DNA of 64,000 nucleotides from Mesorhizobium sp. M9A.F.Ca.ET.002.03.1.2. GTDB lineage: Bacteria > Pseudomonadota > Alphaproteobacteria > Rhizobiales > Rhizobiaceae. A program made the position numbers and the translations under genes. The stretch is taken from NCBI RefSeq assembly GCF_003952365.1, contig NZ_CP034443.1:3217001-3281000 (forward strand), written 5' to 3'. The notes under the pieces were generated by a model that did not search any database, had not been told where the DNA came from, and saw only the letters and a program-made list of their open reading frames with translations. The stretch's first letter is position 1. Every line of letters starts with the position of its first letter. Below are positions 18,608 through 27,408 of this stretch, piece by piece.

Positions 18608-19627
18608 ATGAGTTCGGGTTGGGTAAGGATGGCAGCCGCGCGTGACCATGCCATCCGCTATGGCTTCATCGTCCTGCTGTTCGGGTTGATCGGCTATTTC
18701 GCCATCGCCGCCGATGGCTTCGTCTCGCCGCAGAGTGCGGTGTTCATCTTCCAGTCGGTCGCCATCACCGGCGTGCTGGCGCTCGGCGTCACCGCCACCT
18801 TGGTCGTTGGCGGCTTCGACCTCTCGATCGGCTCGGTCGCCACCAGTGCGATGATGGCGGCCGCCTATGTCATGGTGGTGCTGGAGCAGAACGCCGTCGT
18901 CGCGGTCGTCGCCTGTCTCCTGATCGGCGCCGTTGTCGGCCTCATCAATGGCTGGCTGATCGTCTACATGCGCGTGCCGGACCTCCTGGCGACACTCGGC
19001 ATGATGTTCCTGCTCGTCGGCTTGCAGCGCATTCCGACCGAAGGCCGCTCGATCGCCACCGGCATGACGATGCCCAACGGCTCGGTCGCCAACGGCACGT
19101 TCGGCGCCGGCTTCCTGGCACTCGGCCGTCACCGCTTCGATTTCTTCATCCCCAACCTCATTCCTGTGTCGGTCGTCGTCCTGCTCGTGCTTGCGGTGCT
19201 GATCTGGTTCTTTCTCGAATACACGCGTTTCGGACGCATGATGTATGCGGTCGGCAGCAACGAGCGGGCTGCCGAGCTCGCCGGCGCACCTGTCAAGGCA
19301 TATAAAATCTGGGCCTACGTTATTTCAGGGGTTTTTGCCTCGATTGGGGGCATTTTGCTCGCGGCCCGGCTTGGACGCGGCGACATCGCCTCAGGTAATA
19401 ATCTCCTGCTCGACGCAGTGGCTGCGGCGCTCATCGGCTACGCGGTCCTCGGGGCCGCCAAGCCGAACGCCTTCGGCACAGCTGTCGGTGCGGTGTTTGT
19501 CGGCGTGCTGCTGCAGGGCCTGACGATGATGAACGCGCCCTACTACACGCAGGATTTCATCAAGGGCGTGGTTCTCGTGGTTGCCCTGGTCTTCACCTTC
19601 GCCCTTTCCGGCAGGGGCCAGCGATAG
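18608..19627 (+). CDS. ABC importer permease, RbsC type (mtn locus)
   Basis: Inner-membrane permease of 339 residues with about 9-10 hydrophobic helices. It has the signature VVGGFDLSIGSVATSAM (about 78-94), the ATPase-contact loop VGSNERAAELAGAPVKAYK and VLGAAKPNAFGTAVG. The ATG at 18608 follows a GGAGAGG ribosome site. It lies 35 bases after the ATPase and 61 bases before the binding protein, so it is cotranscribed with both. Confidence 0.9.
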   Translation: MSSGWVRMAAARDHAIRYGFIVLLFGLIGYFAIAADGFVSPQSAVFIFQSVAITGVLALGVTATLVVGGFDLSIGSVATSAMMAAAYVMVVLEQNAVVAVVACLLIGAVVGLINGWLIVYMRVPDLLATLGMMFLLVGLQRIPTEGRSIATGMTMPNGSVANGTFGAGFLALGRHRFDFFIPNLIPVSVVVLLVLAVLIWFFLEYTRFGRMMYAVGSNERAAELAGAPVKAYKIWAYVISGVFASIGGILLAARLGRGDIASGNNLLLDAVAAALIGYAVLGAAKPNAFGTAVGAVFVGVLLQGLTMMNAPYYTQDFIKGVVLVVALVFTFALSGRGQR

Positions 19628-19688
19628 GATTTCGACAGATAGGATTTCGACCGGCTGAAATTTGAGTTCAACAAGTGGAGGAAACAAC

Positions 19689-20744
19689 ATGACGATCACA
19701 AGAAGACTATTGGGGAAGGCGGCGCTCGGGCTTGCCGGCGCCGCGCTGCTGATGCAGGTGCCGGCGATGGCGCAGGACAAGCCGGCGCCGTTCGACAAGC
19801 CCGGCGCCGTCAAGATCGCGCTGGTCCGCTATCTCTCGACCGGCGACTTCTTCCAGGCTTATCTGTCCGGCGTCGAGGTACAGGCCAAGGCGCTCGGCGT
19901 CGATCTGCGCGTCCTCGACAGCCGTCAGGACGCAGCCCTCCAAGCGGACATGGTCGACCAGGCCATCGCGCTCGGCGTCCAAGGCATCATCATCCAGCAC
20001 GGACTGACGGAATCGATGAAGGAAGCCGCCCAGCGCGCGGTCGACGCCGGCATCAAGGTCGTCGCCTTCGACGTCAATGTCGAAAACCCCAAAATACCGC
20101 AGATCGAGCAGTCCGACCGCGACCTTGCACGCCTCGCGCTCGAACAGGCGATCAAGGACAATGGCGAGAGCTGGAAGGCCGGCTACGTCTATGTCGCCGG
20201 CATCGCGCCGCTCGACCGCCGCAACGAGACCTGGGTCGACTTCAAGAAGAAATATGCCGGCATCAACGAAGCAGCCATGTTCGGCACGCTCGACAATCCG
20301 ATCGCCAATTCCGTCGCCAACCAGGCTCGCTCGGTGCTGTCGGCCAACCCCGACATCAAGGTGATGTTCGCGCCCTATGACGAATTCGCCAAGGGCGTGA
20401 AGATCGCCGTCGACGAGGCCGGTCTGTCCCAGGACATCAAGATCTATTCGGCCGACATCTCGACCTCCGACATATCAGCGATGCGTGAGCCCGACAGCGC
20501 CTGGGCGGCAACCGCGGCGACCAATCCGGCCGTCGTCGGCCAGGTTTCGGTGCGCGCGCTGGCGCAGCTTTTGGCCGGCGAGGACCCCGGCCAAAACGTC
20601 ATCGTGCCGCCGACGCTGATCACCCAGAAGGATTTGCTCGACAAGGACATCAAGAACATGGAGGACCTTTCGGCCAAGCTGCCGCAGTTCGCCCATGCCG
20701 ATGTCGCGATGCCGGCCTGGATGCCGAACCCGAACGCCAAATAG
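19689..20744 (+). CDS. Periplasmic sugar-binding protein (mtn locus)
   Basis: Type I periplasmic binding protein of 351 residues. The signal peptide (MTITRRLLGKAALGLAGAALL...) is cut near AMAQ. The N-terminal lobe has VKIALVRYLSTGDFFQAYLSGVE, then DMVDQAIALGVQGIIIQHG, and the C-terminal lobe ALAQLLAGEDPGQNVIVPPTLI. It is longer than RbsB and belongs to the group annotated only as sugar-binding. The start is set by GGAGG seven bases upstream. It is followed by a strong bidirectional terminator. The ligand is unknown; the locus suggests a 5-modified ribose. Confidence 0.87.
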   Translation: MTITRRLLGKAALGLAGAALLMQVPAMAQDKPAPFDKPGAVKIALVRYLSTGDFFQAYLSGVEVQAKALGVDLRVLDSRQDAALQADMVDQAIALGVQGIIIQHGLTESMKEAAQRAVDAGIKVVAFDVNVENPKIPQIEQSDRDLARLALEQAIKDNGESWKAGYVYVAGIAPLDRRNETWVDFKKKYAGINEAAMFGTLDNPIANSVANQARSVLSANPDIKVMFAPYDEFAKGVKIAVDEAGLSQDIKIYSADISTSDISAMREPDSAWAATAATNPAVVGQVSVRALAQLLAGEDPGQNVIVPPTLITQKDLLDKDIKNMEDLSAKLPQFAHADVAMPAWMPNPNAK

Positions 20745-20764
20745 CGCTTCATCGCAGGCACAAG

Positions 20765-20792
20765 AAAAGAGCGGCTTTCGGGCCGCTCTTTT
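20765..20792. terminator. Bidirectional Rho-independent terminator
   Basis: AAAAGAGCGGC-tttcgg-GCCGCTCTTTT, an 11-base-pair stem whose A/T ends give a U-tract on both strands. It sits between the convergent binding-protein gene (ends 20744) and aldolase fusion gene (ends 20814). Confidence 0.93.
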
Positions 20793-20813
20793 GTGTCTGG
20801 ACTGTTCTTAAGT

Positions 20814-22874
20814 CTACCGCAGCGCCGCGGCGATGTTGCCGCCGTCCACCGTCGTCACATCGGCGGTGGTCCGCTCGGCCAGCGCCTGATGCAGGAAGGC
20901 CTGTGCCACGTCCTCTGCCGTCACTTCCTGCCCGAGCAGGTTGCCGGACATGTATTCCTTCTCCGATACGCCGCGCGCGCCCGAACGGCTGGCGATCATG
21001 GCGTCTGTCAGCAGCCCTGAACGGATGCGGTCGGCATTGACGGCGTTCGAACGGATGCCATGGGCGCCGTAGTCGAGGGCATATTGCCTGGACAGGAACA
21101 GCGTCGCCGCTTTCGGGATGCCATAGGCGCCGAACTTCGGCCCCGGATTGATCGCCTGCTTGGAGGTGTTGAACAGAAGCACGCCACCAGTGCCCTGTTC
21201 GAGCATGATGCGCACAGCGTTCTGCGCCGCCGACTGGTGGGCGAAGAAATTGAGCTCGAAGCTCTTGCGCAAGGTGGCGTCGTCGAGCTCGCCGATCCGG
21301 CCTTCCCAGGCCGCACCGGCATTCGAGACGAGGATGTCGAGGCCGCCATAGACGGCGACCGCTCTGTCGAACGCAGCGCGCATCTCACCCGGATCGGTGA
21401 TGTCGGCACCGATGCCGATCGAACCGTTGCCGGCCTTTTTTGCCGCCTCGGCAGCCCTTGACGCGTCGAGATCGACGACGACGGCATGGGCGCCATTGTC
21501 GGCGAACAGCTTTGCCGTGGCGGTACCGATCGCGCCGGCGCCGCCGGTGACCAGCACCACCTGACCGGTCAGCGGCTTCGGCTTGTTGGAGGCGAGCTTG
21601 GCCTGTTCCAGCGACCAGTATTCGAGCGGGAACAGGTCGGCTTTGGAGAGCGGGCGGAAATCGCCGACCGCTTCGGCGCCGCGCACCGCCTCGATCCACA
21701 TTTCGCCGACATCGGAGGCGATCTTCGCATCCTTCAGTGTGCGACCATGGCCGAACATGCCGAGGCCCGGCACCAGCGTCAGCCGCGGCATCTGGTCGAG
21801 CATCGTGCGCTTCACATCATCGAGTGCGTCATTGCTTTCGAAATAGGCGCGATAGTCCCTGGCGAATTGCTCGACGTGGCTGCGGATGACGGACTTGTAG
21901 TCACCGATCTTCTCTACGTCGGGTGCCGGAAGCGCCATCGGTCCGGTCTTGATGCGGATCGACAGGTCGGGCGTCGACACGCCGCGCCCGGCATAGTCGG
22001 CAATCCTGGCCGAATTGATGAAATCGACGATCGTGTCCGACGTGCGGAAATCGCTGATCATGCGGTCGAAGCGCCCTTCGCCACGCGCAACGGCCACCGC
22101 TCCGCGCAGCATCGGCGCAATCTGCGCAGGCTTCGCCAGCCTGGCCGGCAAGGCTGCTTTCTCGGTGCGCGGCTTGCCGTGGCTGGCGATGAAATCCTCG
22201 GCGACGTTCACATAATGGATCATTCGGTCGTAGGCCTGTTTGGCATCGTCGCCAAAGGTGAAGACGCCGTGCTTGTCGAGGATCAGGCCCTCGACCGTCG
22301 GGTCGGCATCGAAGACATCGGCCGCCGCCTTCGCCAGGTCGAAGCCCGGCATGATGTAGGGCACGAACCCCATCTTGCTGCCGAAGACCTTCTCGCTCAG
22401 CGCCTCGCTGTCGTCCTGGTCGACGATGGCCAGAACGGCGGTCGAGTGCGTGTGGTCGACGAATTTATGCGGCAGGAAGGCGTGCAGCAGCGTCTCGACC
22501 GAAGGATTGGGTGAAGACGGGTCGATGAGGTTCACCCGCTGCAGGGCGACCATGTCCTCATCGGAGAGTTTCTCGAGCGATCGCGCCTTGAGCAGGGCGC
22601 CGAGCTTGACCGCCGGCAGGCCCTGCGGCTCGATGACGCCCATGTCCCAGCCACTGCCCTTGACGCAGAGCACGTCCCATTCGTCGCCGACGAGGTCGAC
22701 AGCTTTCGTCTTGCAGGATGTGTTGCCGCCGCCATGCAGGACAAGCCGCGGTTCGCCACCCAGAAGCCTGGTCGTATAGACGCGCAGCGCCAGGTCGCGG
22801 GCAACACTCTTCTTTGCATAGTCGGCAACCAGCTTCTCCGCGTCGCCGTCATTCCACAGGTTCTTCATGTTCAT
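20814..22874 (-). CDS. Class II aldolase / short-chain dehydrogenase fusion
   Basis: Bifunctional enzyme of 686 residues. The N-terminal class II aldolase domain (about 1-430) has the zinc site in DHTHSTAVLAI and GGGNTSCK for phosphate binding. The C-terminal SDR domain (about 435-686) has VLVTGGAGAIGTATA, VSNAGAAW and the catalytic YGIPK. Such fusions are usually called rhamnulose-1-phosphate aldolase/lactaldehyde dehydrogenase (RhaD), giving DHAP and an aldehyde that is oxidised or reduced on the second domain. No rhamnose isomerase, rhamnose kinase or RhaR is in the window. Instead MtnK, MtnA and an importer face it across a shared terminator, so cleavage of 5-methylthioribulose- or 5-deoxyribulose-1-phosphate is a serious alternative. 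The start could also be the ATG at 22868. Confidence 0.85.
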   Translation of the reverse strand: MNMKNLWNDGDAEKLVADYAKKSVARDLALRVYTTRLLGGEPRLVLHGGGNTSCKTKAVDLVGDEWDVLCVKGSGWDMGVIEPQGLPAVKLGALLKARSLEKLSDEDMVALQRVNLIDPSSPNPSVETLLHAFLPHKFVDHTHSTAVLAIVDQDDSEALSEKVFGSKMGFVPYIMPGFDLAKAAADVFDADPTVEGLILDKHGVFTFGDDAKQAYDRMIHYVNVAEDFIASHGKPRTEKAALPARLAKPAQIAPMLRGAVAVARGEGRFDRMISDFRTSDTIVDFINSARIADYAGRGVSTPDLSIRIKTGPMALPAPDVEKIGDYKSVIRSHVEQFARDYRAYFESNDALDDVKRTMLDQMPRLTLVPGLGMFGHGRTLKDAKIASDVGEMWIEAVRGAEAVGDFRPLSKADLFPLEYWSLEQAKLASNKPKPLTGQVVLVTGGAGAIGTATAKLFADNGAHAVVVDLDASRAAEAAKKAGNGSIGIGADITDPGEMRAAFDRAVAVYGGLDILVSNAGAAWEGRIGELDDATLRKSFELNFFAHQSAAQNAVRIMLEQGTGGVLLFNTSKQAINPGPKFGAYGIPKAATLFLSRQYALDYGAHGIRSNAVNADRIRSGLLTDAMIASRSGARGVSEKEYMSGNLLGQEVTAEDVAQAFLHQALAERTTADVTTVDGGNIAAALR

Positions 22875-22951
22875 TTCGTCCGATTTGCTTTTATTGTGAA
22901 ACAGGAAAGCCGCGACGCCTTGATGACAAGGCGCAGCGGTAATTGTCTTCT

Positions 22952-23917
22952 CTAAGCGACCTTTTCCGCCGCCGGTCCGGCAAGGTCGAGCAGCCGCCGC
23001 GCCATCCGTGCGCCGACCACGAGATGTGTGCACAGCCCACCCGCGATCGCCGCCACCAGCGGTTCGAACTTGCTGTCCTCCTGCACCACCACAAGGCGCT
23101 TTTCGATCTTGCGCAGCGATGACAGCTCCGCCGAAATGATCCGCCGGTTGTAGCTGCAGTCGAGCGCCTTGCCTTGCGCGTCAATGATCTGCCCGGCGAT
23201 GACGCCGGCAGCGCCGGCACGGCGCAGCACATCCATTTCGCTCGTCGTCAGCGCGCCGCATTTGACGACATGGCTGTCGGCATCGACGGTGCCGACCGAA
23301 TACAGCGCCAGGTCGCATTCACTGATGCCCGACAACTGCTTGCGGATCACCGGCTCGGCGCGCAGGCCGCGCGCCAGCTCCTCCGTCGTCAGCACCAGCG
23401 GCGCATAGAAATTGAGCCCCTTGGCGTTGAGCCGGCGCGCGATCTCCATGGTGCATTGGTCGGGCCGGTATGAATAGGGGGCTCCGAGATTGCCGCAGAG
23501 CTGCACCACGGTGACATCCTGCAGATCGGCATAGGACATGATGTCGGCGATCGTGTAGACGGTCCGCCCCCAGGCGACACCGATGCGGTCGCCCTTCTTG
23601 ACCAGCTCGAGAAAAACGCTGGCCGCCAGCACAGCAATGTCGATCGAGGGATCGGCGACATGGCCGTTTTCCGGCGCGATCCAGACGGTGTCGAGCTTCA
23701 ACGCGTCTTCGAGCTTGCGTGCCATGACGTCGTCGGTGAAAAGCTGCGTCGAGGTCGAGATGTTGACGATGCCGGTCTCGCGCGCCTTGCGCAGATACAT
23801 GGCGACCGAGGCTCGGGAAATCTTGAGCTGGCTGGCAACCTGGTCCTGGCGCAGGCCGTGGGCATAGTAGAGCCAGGCGGCCTTGTGAATAAGCTGTTCT
23901 GCCGGTCGGATCGCCAT
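22952..23917 (-). CDS. SorC/DeoR-type sugar-responsive regulator
   Basis: Regulator of 321 residues. An N-terminal helix-turn-helix lies at about 18-45 (GLRQDQVASQLKISRASVAMYLRKA). A large effector-binding domain, related to sugar-phosphate isomerase folds, extends from about 60 to the end (GVAWGRTVYTIADIM, VVQLCGNLG, CDLALYSVGTVD, GAAGVIAGQIID, VVGARMARRLL). It lies 77 bases upstream of the aldolase fusion on the same strand and probably controls it. SorC proteins normally sense phosphorylated sugars, so the substrate of MtnA or the aldolase is a reasonable effector. The start ATG at 23917 has a GGAGA ribosome site. Confidence 0.88.
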   Translation of the reverse strand: MAIRPAEQLIHKAAWLYYAHGLRQDQVASQLKISRASVAMYLRKARETGIVNISTSTQLFTDDVMARKLEDALKLDTVWIAPENGHVADPSIDIAVLAASVFLELVKKGDRIGVAWGRTVYTIADIMSYADLQDVTVVQLCGNLGAPYSYRPDQCTMEIARRLNAKGLNFYAPLVLTTEELARGLRAEPVIRKQLSGISECDLALYSVGTVDADSHVVKCGALTTSEMDVLRRAGAAGVIAGQIIDAQGKALDCSYNRRIISAELSSLRKIEKRLVVVQEDSKFEPLVAAIAGGLCTHLVVGARMARRLLDLAGPAAEKVA

Positions 23918-24091
23918 GCCATCTCCTCGCTGACATTATTCACGGCTCTCGACAAAAGTCAAACCAGGCAAGGGCAAACGATGCCCTTTTGCTCGCTGAA
24001 TCTAGATCATCACTGTGCCAAATGTGCTCTATCGTGGCATCGTTGGTAGTGACGGGCCGAAAGCCAATGGGTAGAAGTTGTCGATCAGACA

Positions 24092-24135
24092 TTACAGCGC
24101 CGCGTCCTTTTGGACGCGCAAAGGACGCTGTAACA
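24092..24135. repeat. Rhizobial intergenic palindrome (CAGCG...CGCTG type)
   Basis: An imperfect palindrome reading TTACAGCGCCGCGTCC, then TTTTGGACGCGC, then a mirrored AAAGGACGCTGTAA. I recognise this as a dispersed rhizobial intergenic element, in the promoter region between the SorC-type regulator and the acyl-CoA synthetase. Confidence 0.75.
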
Positions 24136-24146
24136 CTTAGATCTTG

Positions 24147-24194
24147 CGCATGATCCCCAGCGAAAATCGATTCCGATTTTCGGGGCCATGCGCC
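24147..24194. repeat. Rhizobial intergenic palindrome (GAAAATCG type)
   Basis: Nested inverted repeats: outer GCGCATG/CATGCGC, inner GAAAATCG-attc-CGATTTTC. It ends just before the Shine-Dalgarno of the acyl-CoA synthetase, so its hairpin is likely in that gene's leader. Confidence 0.75.
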
Positions 24195-24207
24195 AGGGGA
24201 GGACGGG

Positions 24208-25848
24208 ATGGGCAATCCCTACGAACAGGATCTCAACAGGAATCCAGCCAACCACCAGCCGCTGACGCCGCTCAGCTATCTGGAGCGGGCGGCAAAGACC
24301 TTTCCCGACCATGTCGCCATCATCCATGGCCGCCAGCGCACGACGTATCGCGATTTCTGGCGGCGGTCGCTGAAGCTTGCCTCGGCGCTGCAAAAACGCG
24401 GCATCGGCAAGGGCGACACCGTCACCGTCATGCTGTCCAACACGCCGCCGATGCTGGAAGCGCATTTCGGCGTGCCGATGACCAAGGCGGTGCTGCATTC
24501 GCTCAATACCCGCCTCGATGCCGCGGTCATCGCCTTCCAGCTCGACCATGCCGAGACCAAGGTGCTTGTCGTCGATCGCGAATTCGCAAATGTCGTCAGC
24601 GAGGCCTTGGCGCTGGCCAAGGTGAAGCCGCTGGTCATCGACTATGACGATCCAGAATACGCCCCCGACGCTCCCTATCCGAAAGGCGAGCGGATCGGCA
24701 CATCAGACTACGAGGACTTTGTCGGGGGCGGCGACGACGATTTCGCCTGGTCGATGCCCGACGACGAATGGGACGCTATCTCGCTCAACTATACGTCCGG
24801 CACCACCGGCAACCCCAAGGGCGTCGTCTATCACCACCGCGGTGCCGCACTGATGGCCTACGCCAACACCATCCATGCCGGCATGGGCAAGCACGCGGTC
24901 TATCTGTGGACGCTGCCGATGTTCCACTGCAACGGCTGGTGCTTTCCGTGGACGCTGGCGGTACAGGCAGGCACCCATGTCTGCCTGCGCTGGGTGCGGC
25001 CAAAGCCGATCTACGACGCCATTGCCGATCACGGCGTCACCCATCTGTGCGGCGCACCGGTGGTGATGTCGGTGCTGATCAACGCCAGGGATGAGGACAA
25101 GCGGCAATTTCCGCAGACCGTCACCTTCAACACGGCCGCGGCGCCGCCGCCGGAAGCCGTGCTGTCGGGCATGGCCGATGCGGGCTTTGGCGTCACCCAT
25201 CTCTATGGCCTGACGGAAACCTATGGCCCGGCGGTGGTCAACGAATGGCATGGCGAGTGGGACGGGCTCGAAAAGGGTCTCAAGGCGGCGAGGAAAGCCA
25301 GGCAGGGCGTGCGCTATGCCGCGCTCGAGGATCTGACGGTGATGGACCCCGAGACGATGGAGAAGACACCGGCCGACGGCGAGACACTCGGCGAGGTCAT
25401 GTTCCGCGGCAACATCGTTATGAAAGGCTATCTGAAGAACCGCAAGGCGAGCGACGAGGCCTTCGCCGGCGGCTGGTTCCATTCGGGCGACCTCGGCGTC
25501 ATGCATGCCGATGGCTACATCCAGCTCAAGGACCGCTCCAAGGACATCATCATTTCCGGTGGCGAGAACATCTCCTCGATCGAGGTCGAGGAAGCGCTCT
25601 ACAAGCTTCCGGCCGTCGCCTCCTGCGGCGTCGTCGCCAGGCCCGACGACAAATGGGGCGAAGTGCCGGTCGCCTATGTCGAACTGAAGCCGGGCAAGAC
25701 GGCGACCGAGGCCGAGATCATCGACCACTGCCGCGCACTGCTCGCCCGCTTCAAGGTGCCGAAAGCGGTGATCTTCGCCGAGATCCCGAAGACCTCGACC
25801 GGCAAGATCCAGAAGTTCAGGCTGAGGGAGACGGCGAAGGAAGCCTAG
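24208..25848 (+). CDS. AMP-forming acyl-CoA synthetase
   Basis: Adenylate-forming ligase of 546 residues with every core motif: P-loop YTSGTTGNPKG (about 196-206), YGLTETYGPA, GWFHSGDLG, KDRSKDIIISGGENISS and the C-terminal catalytic lysine in TSTGKIQKFRLR. It activates a carboxylic acid to its CoA thioester. The overall pattern (MFHCNGWCFPWTLA) is that of the medium-chain/3-methylmercaptopropionate-type ligases (DmdB-like), so fatty or thio-propionic acids are both possible. The start follows AGGGGAGG. No partner gene is adjacent, and a transposase relic lies directly downstream. Confidence 0.9.
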   Translation: MGNPYEQDLNRNPANHQPLTPLSYLERAAKTFPDHVAIIHGRQRTTYRDFWRRSLKLASALQKRGIGKGDTVTVMLSNTPPMLEAHFGVPMTKAVLHSLNTRLDAAVIAFQLDHAETKVLVVDREFANVVSEALALAKVKPLVIDYDDPEYAPDAPYPKGERIGTSDYEDFVGGGDDDFAWSMPDDEWDAISLNYTSGTTGNPKGVVYHHRGAALMAYANTIHAGMGKHAVYLWTLPMFHCNGWCFPWTLAVQAGTHVCLRWVRPKPIYDAIADHGVTHLCGAPVVMSVLINARDEDKRQFPQTVTFNTAAAPPPEAVLSGMADAGFGVTHLYGLTETYGPAVVNEWHGEWDGLEKGLKAARKARQGVRYAALEDLTVMDPETMEKTPADGETLGEVMFRGNIVMKGYLKNRKASDEAFAGGWFHSGDLGVMHADGYIQLKDRSKDIIISGGENISSIEVEEALYKLPAVASCGVVARPDDKWGEVPVAYVELKPGKTATEAEIIDHCRALLARFKVPKAVIFAEIPKTSTGKIQKFRLRETAKEA

Positions 25849-26030
25849 CCCAGGCGGAATCCTCGCGCGAAAAGGTGCCGTCCCTTGCGTTTGGACTTGT
25901 CGAACACCGGAATATACGGCTCGATTCCGCGCTCATGCACCGGCCAGTTCAGCATCTCTGCGAAGCCGTAGCCGGTGTCCGCAATCAGCCGCTCGGGCCA
26001 GGGGCCGGATTCGTCGTGCGCCCATTCGAT
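25845..26030 (-). pseudogene. Transposase C-terminal relic, frameshifted
   Basis: Reading the minus strand gives PERLIADTGYG, AEMLNWPVHERGIEP, then IPVFDKSKRK, a clear match to the conserved core of IS1182/IS5-like transposases. After KSKRK the frame slips by one base: in the shifted frame the expected KDGTFSRED appears. No start, no N-terminal half and no terminal inverted repeats remain. It is a decayed fragment wedged between the acyl-CoA synthetase (overlapping its last bases) and the SnoaL-like gene. Confidence 0.75.
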
Positions 26031-26212
26031 CTCGCGACCTACGGGAAGTTGAACGCTTCACCCCAAGCCGACACTCAAGAACATGCCCCCGCAGCAGCCG
26101 GATCGGCTGAACGGAGCAAAAAAGATCACTCAGTGTCGGATCGAGCACCTCCCGATCGTCCTCGATACAGAACCAACTCGACGGAAGAATATCTAGCGTG
26201 AGGAGAATCCCA

Positions 26213-26623
26213 ATGGAGAACACGCAGCGCGACGCCGAGGCACACATCCAGGCGCTAATCGAGCGTTGGGCGAACGCCGTGCAGCAGCAAGACCTGGAGA
26301 AAATCGTTGCGGATCATGCGACGGACCTTCTGATGTTCGATGTTCCACCTCCGAACGAACTCACTGGAATTGAGGCCTACCGGGATAGCTGGGGTCCGTT
26401 CTTCGAGCACTTCAAGCAGGGCGGCGTTTTCGCGATCGAGCAGCTGGATGTCACGGCGGGCGACCGGGTTGCTTTTGCAACCGCATTGCTGAGGTGCGGC
26501 ACCAGCGAAGAGCTTGAAAAGGACCCGGCAACCCGCCTCCGGCTTACCGTCGGGCTACGGAAGGAAGGTGACCTTTGGATTATCGCTCACGAGCATCATT
26601 CGTACCCTTACAAGCCGGACTGA
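26213..26623 (+). CDS. SnoaL-like / DUF4440-type small protein
   Basis: A protein of 136 residues from MENTQRD, preceded by AGGAG at seven bases. The pattern of an N-terminal helix (IQALIERWANAVQQQDLEKI), then DLLMFDVPPP, YRDSWGPFF and a strand-rich C-terminus ending WIIAHEHHSYPY fits the NTF2-like, SnoaL/ketosteroid-isomerase fold. The late HEHHS is typical of the DUF4440 group. These are small enzymes or ligand-binding proteins with no uniform function. It lies about 130 bases before the DUF417 gene on the same strand, with a possible shared transcript. Confidence 0.78.
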   Translation: MENTQRDAEAHIQALIERWANAVQQQDLEKIVADHATDLLMFDVPPPNELTGIEAYRDSWGPFFEHFKQGGVFAIEQLDVTAGDRVAFATALLRCGTSEELEKDPATRLRLTVGLRKEGDLWIIAHEHHSYPYKPD

Positions 26624-26751
26624 GCAGCGCATCGGAGTGATCGAGCGACCGTGACAGCGGCGGCGATTGGCCAGCCGCTAGGGACAAGGGATAAGATCAT
26701 GCCACCAAGGACAAGATCGGTTGGTGCAATTGGCGGTTGGAGGAGGAACTC

Positions 26752-27270
26752 ATGCCGGTTCTCGGAACATCAGAGCCTGAAGGTCAAGACGAGGCCCTGC
26801 CTCGGCCATGGGCGCGAAAAGTCGCCACGGTCAGGAAAGCCGGACGGATCGTCGCCCTGACCGGGGCCATACTGCCGCTTCTCATGATCGGCGGAATGAA
26901 GTTCACCTCTGTTGAGATCGAGGCGTTGAGGCCGCTGATCGGCGGCACGCCTTGGCTCGCCTGGATGTATCCGGCATTTGGTGAAGCCGGTGCCTCTTAT
27001 GTGCTTGGCGTCGTCGAGATCGCGACCGCGCTTCTCCTGATTGCCTGCCCCTGGTCGGCGCGCGCCGGTGTGGCCGGCGGGGCCTTGGCCGCCCTGATTT
27101 TCCCGGTCACTTGTTCGATAATGGTTGTCCTGCCGATCTGGGAGCCTGCGCTGGGCTTTCCCGCGCTCGGTCCCCTCGGTCAGTTCCTGATCAAGGACAT
27201 CGCGCTGCTAGGCATCGCCCTTGTCGTACTGGGCGAAAGCCTGAACAGATTGAACACAGAGGCTCCCTAA
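26752..27270 (+). CDS. DUF417 (YkgB/RclC-like) membrane protein
   Basis: Inner-membrane protein of 172 residues with about four hydrophobic helices. Family landmarks are GGMKFTSVEIEALRPLIGG (about 44-62), WMYPAFGEAGASYVLGVVEIA and FLIKDIALLG near the C-terminus. E. coli homologues include YkgB/RclC, the latter linked to reactive-chlorine resistance, but the biochemical role is unknown. The start ATG at 26752 follows AGGAGG by five bases. It converges on the PhzF gene across about 140 bases with no obvious terminator. Confidence 0.85.
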   Translation: MPVLGTSEPEGQDEALPRPWARKVATVRKAGRIVALTGAILPLLMIGGMKFTSVEIEALRPLIGGTPWLAWMYPAFGEAGASYVLGVVEIATALLLIACPWSARAGVAGGALAALIFPVTCSIMVVLPIWEPALGFPALGPLGQFLIKDIALLGIALVVLGESLNRLNTEAP

Positions 27271-27408
27271 GCGAATCCCGATCGAAGGCGAGTGGCAGAC
27301 CACGTCATCCGCATAGCCGGCCCAAATGGCGGGGCTCCACCTGTTGCGACGACCTTGTGGGCGGGCGCAGGTTCGCTGCCTAGGCGCCACCGGATTTGCC
27401 ACCTTCGA

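Noticed and set aside
20814..23917. Rhamnose catabolic locus
   Set aside because: The aldolase-dehydrogenase fusion is rhaD-like, but no rhamnose isomerase, kinase, mutarotase or DeoR-type RhaR is present, and the partners are mtnKA with an importer. Kept as an alternative only.
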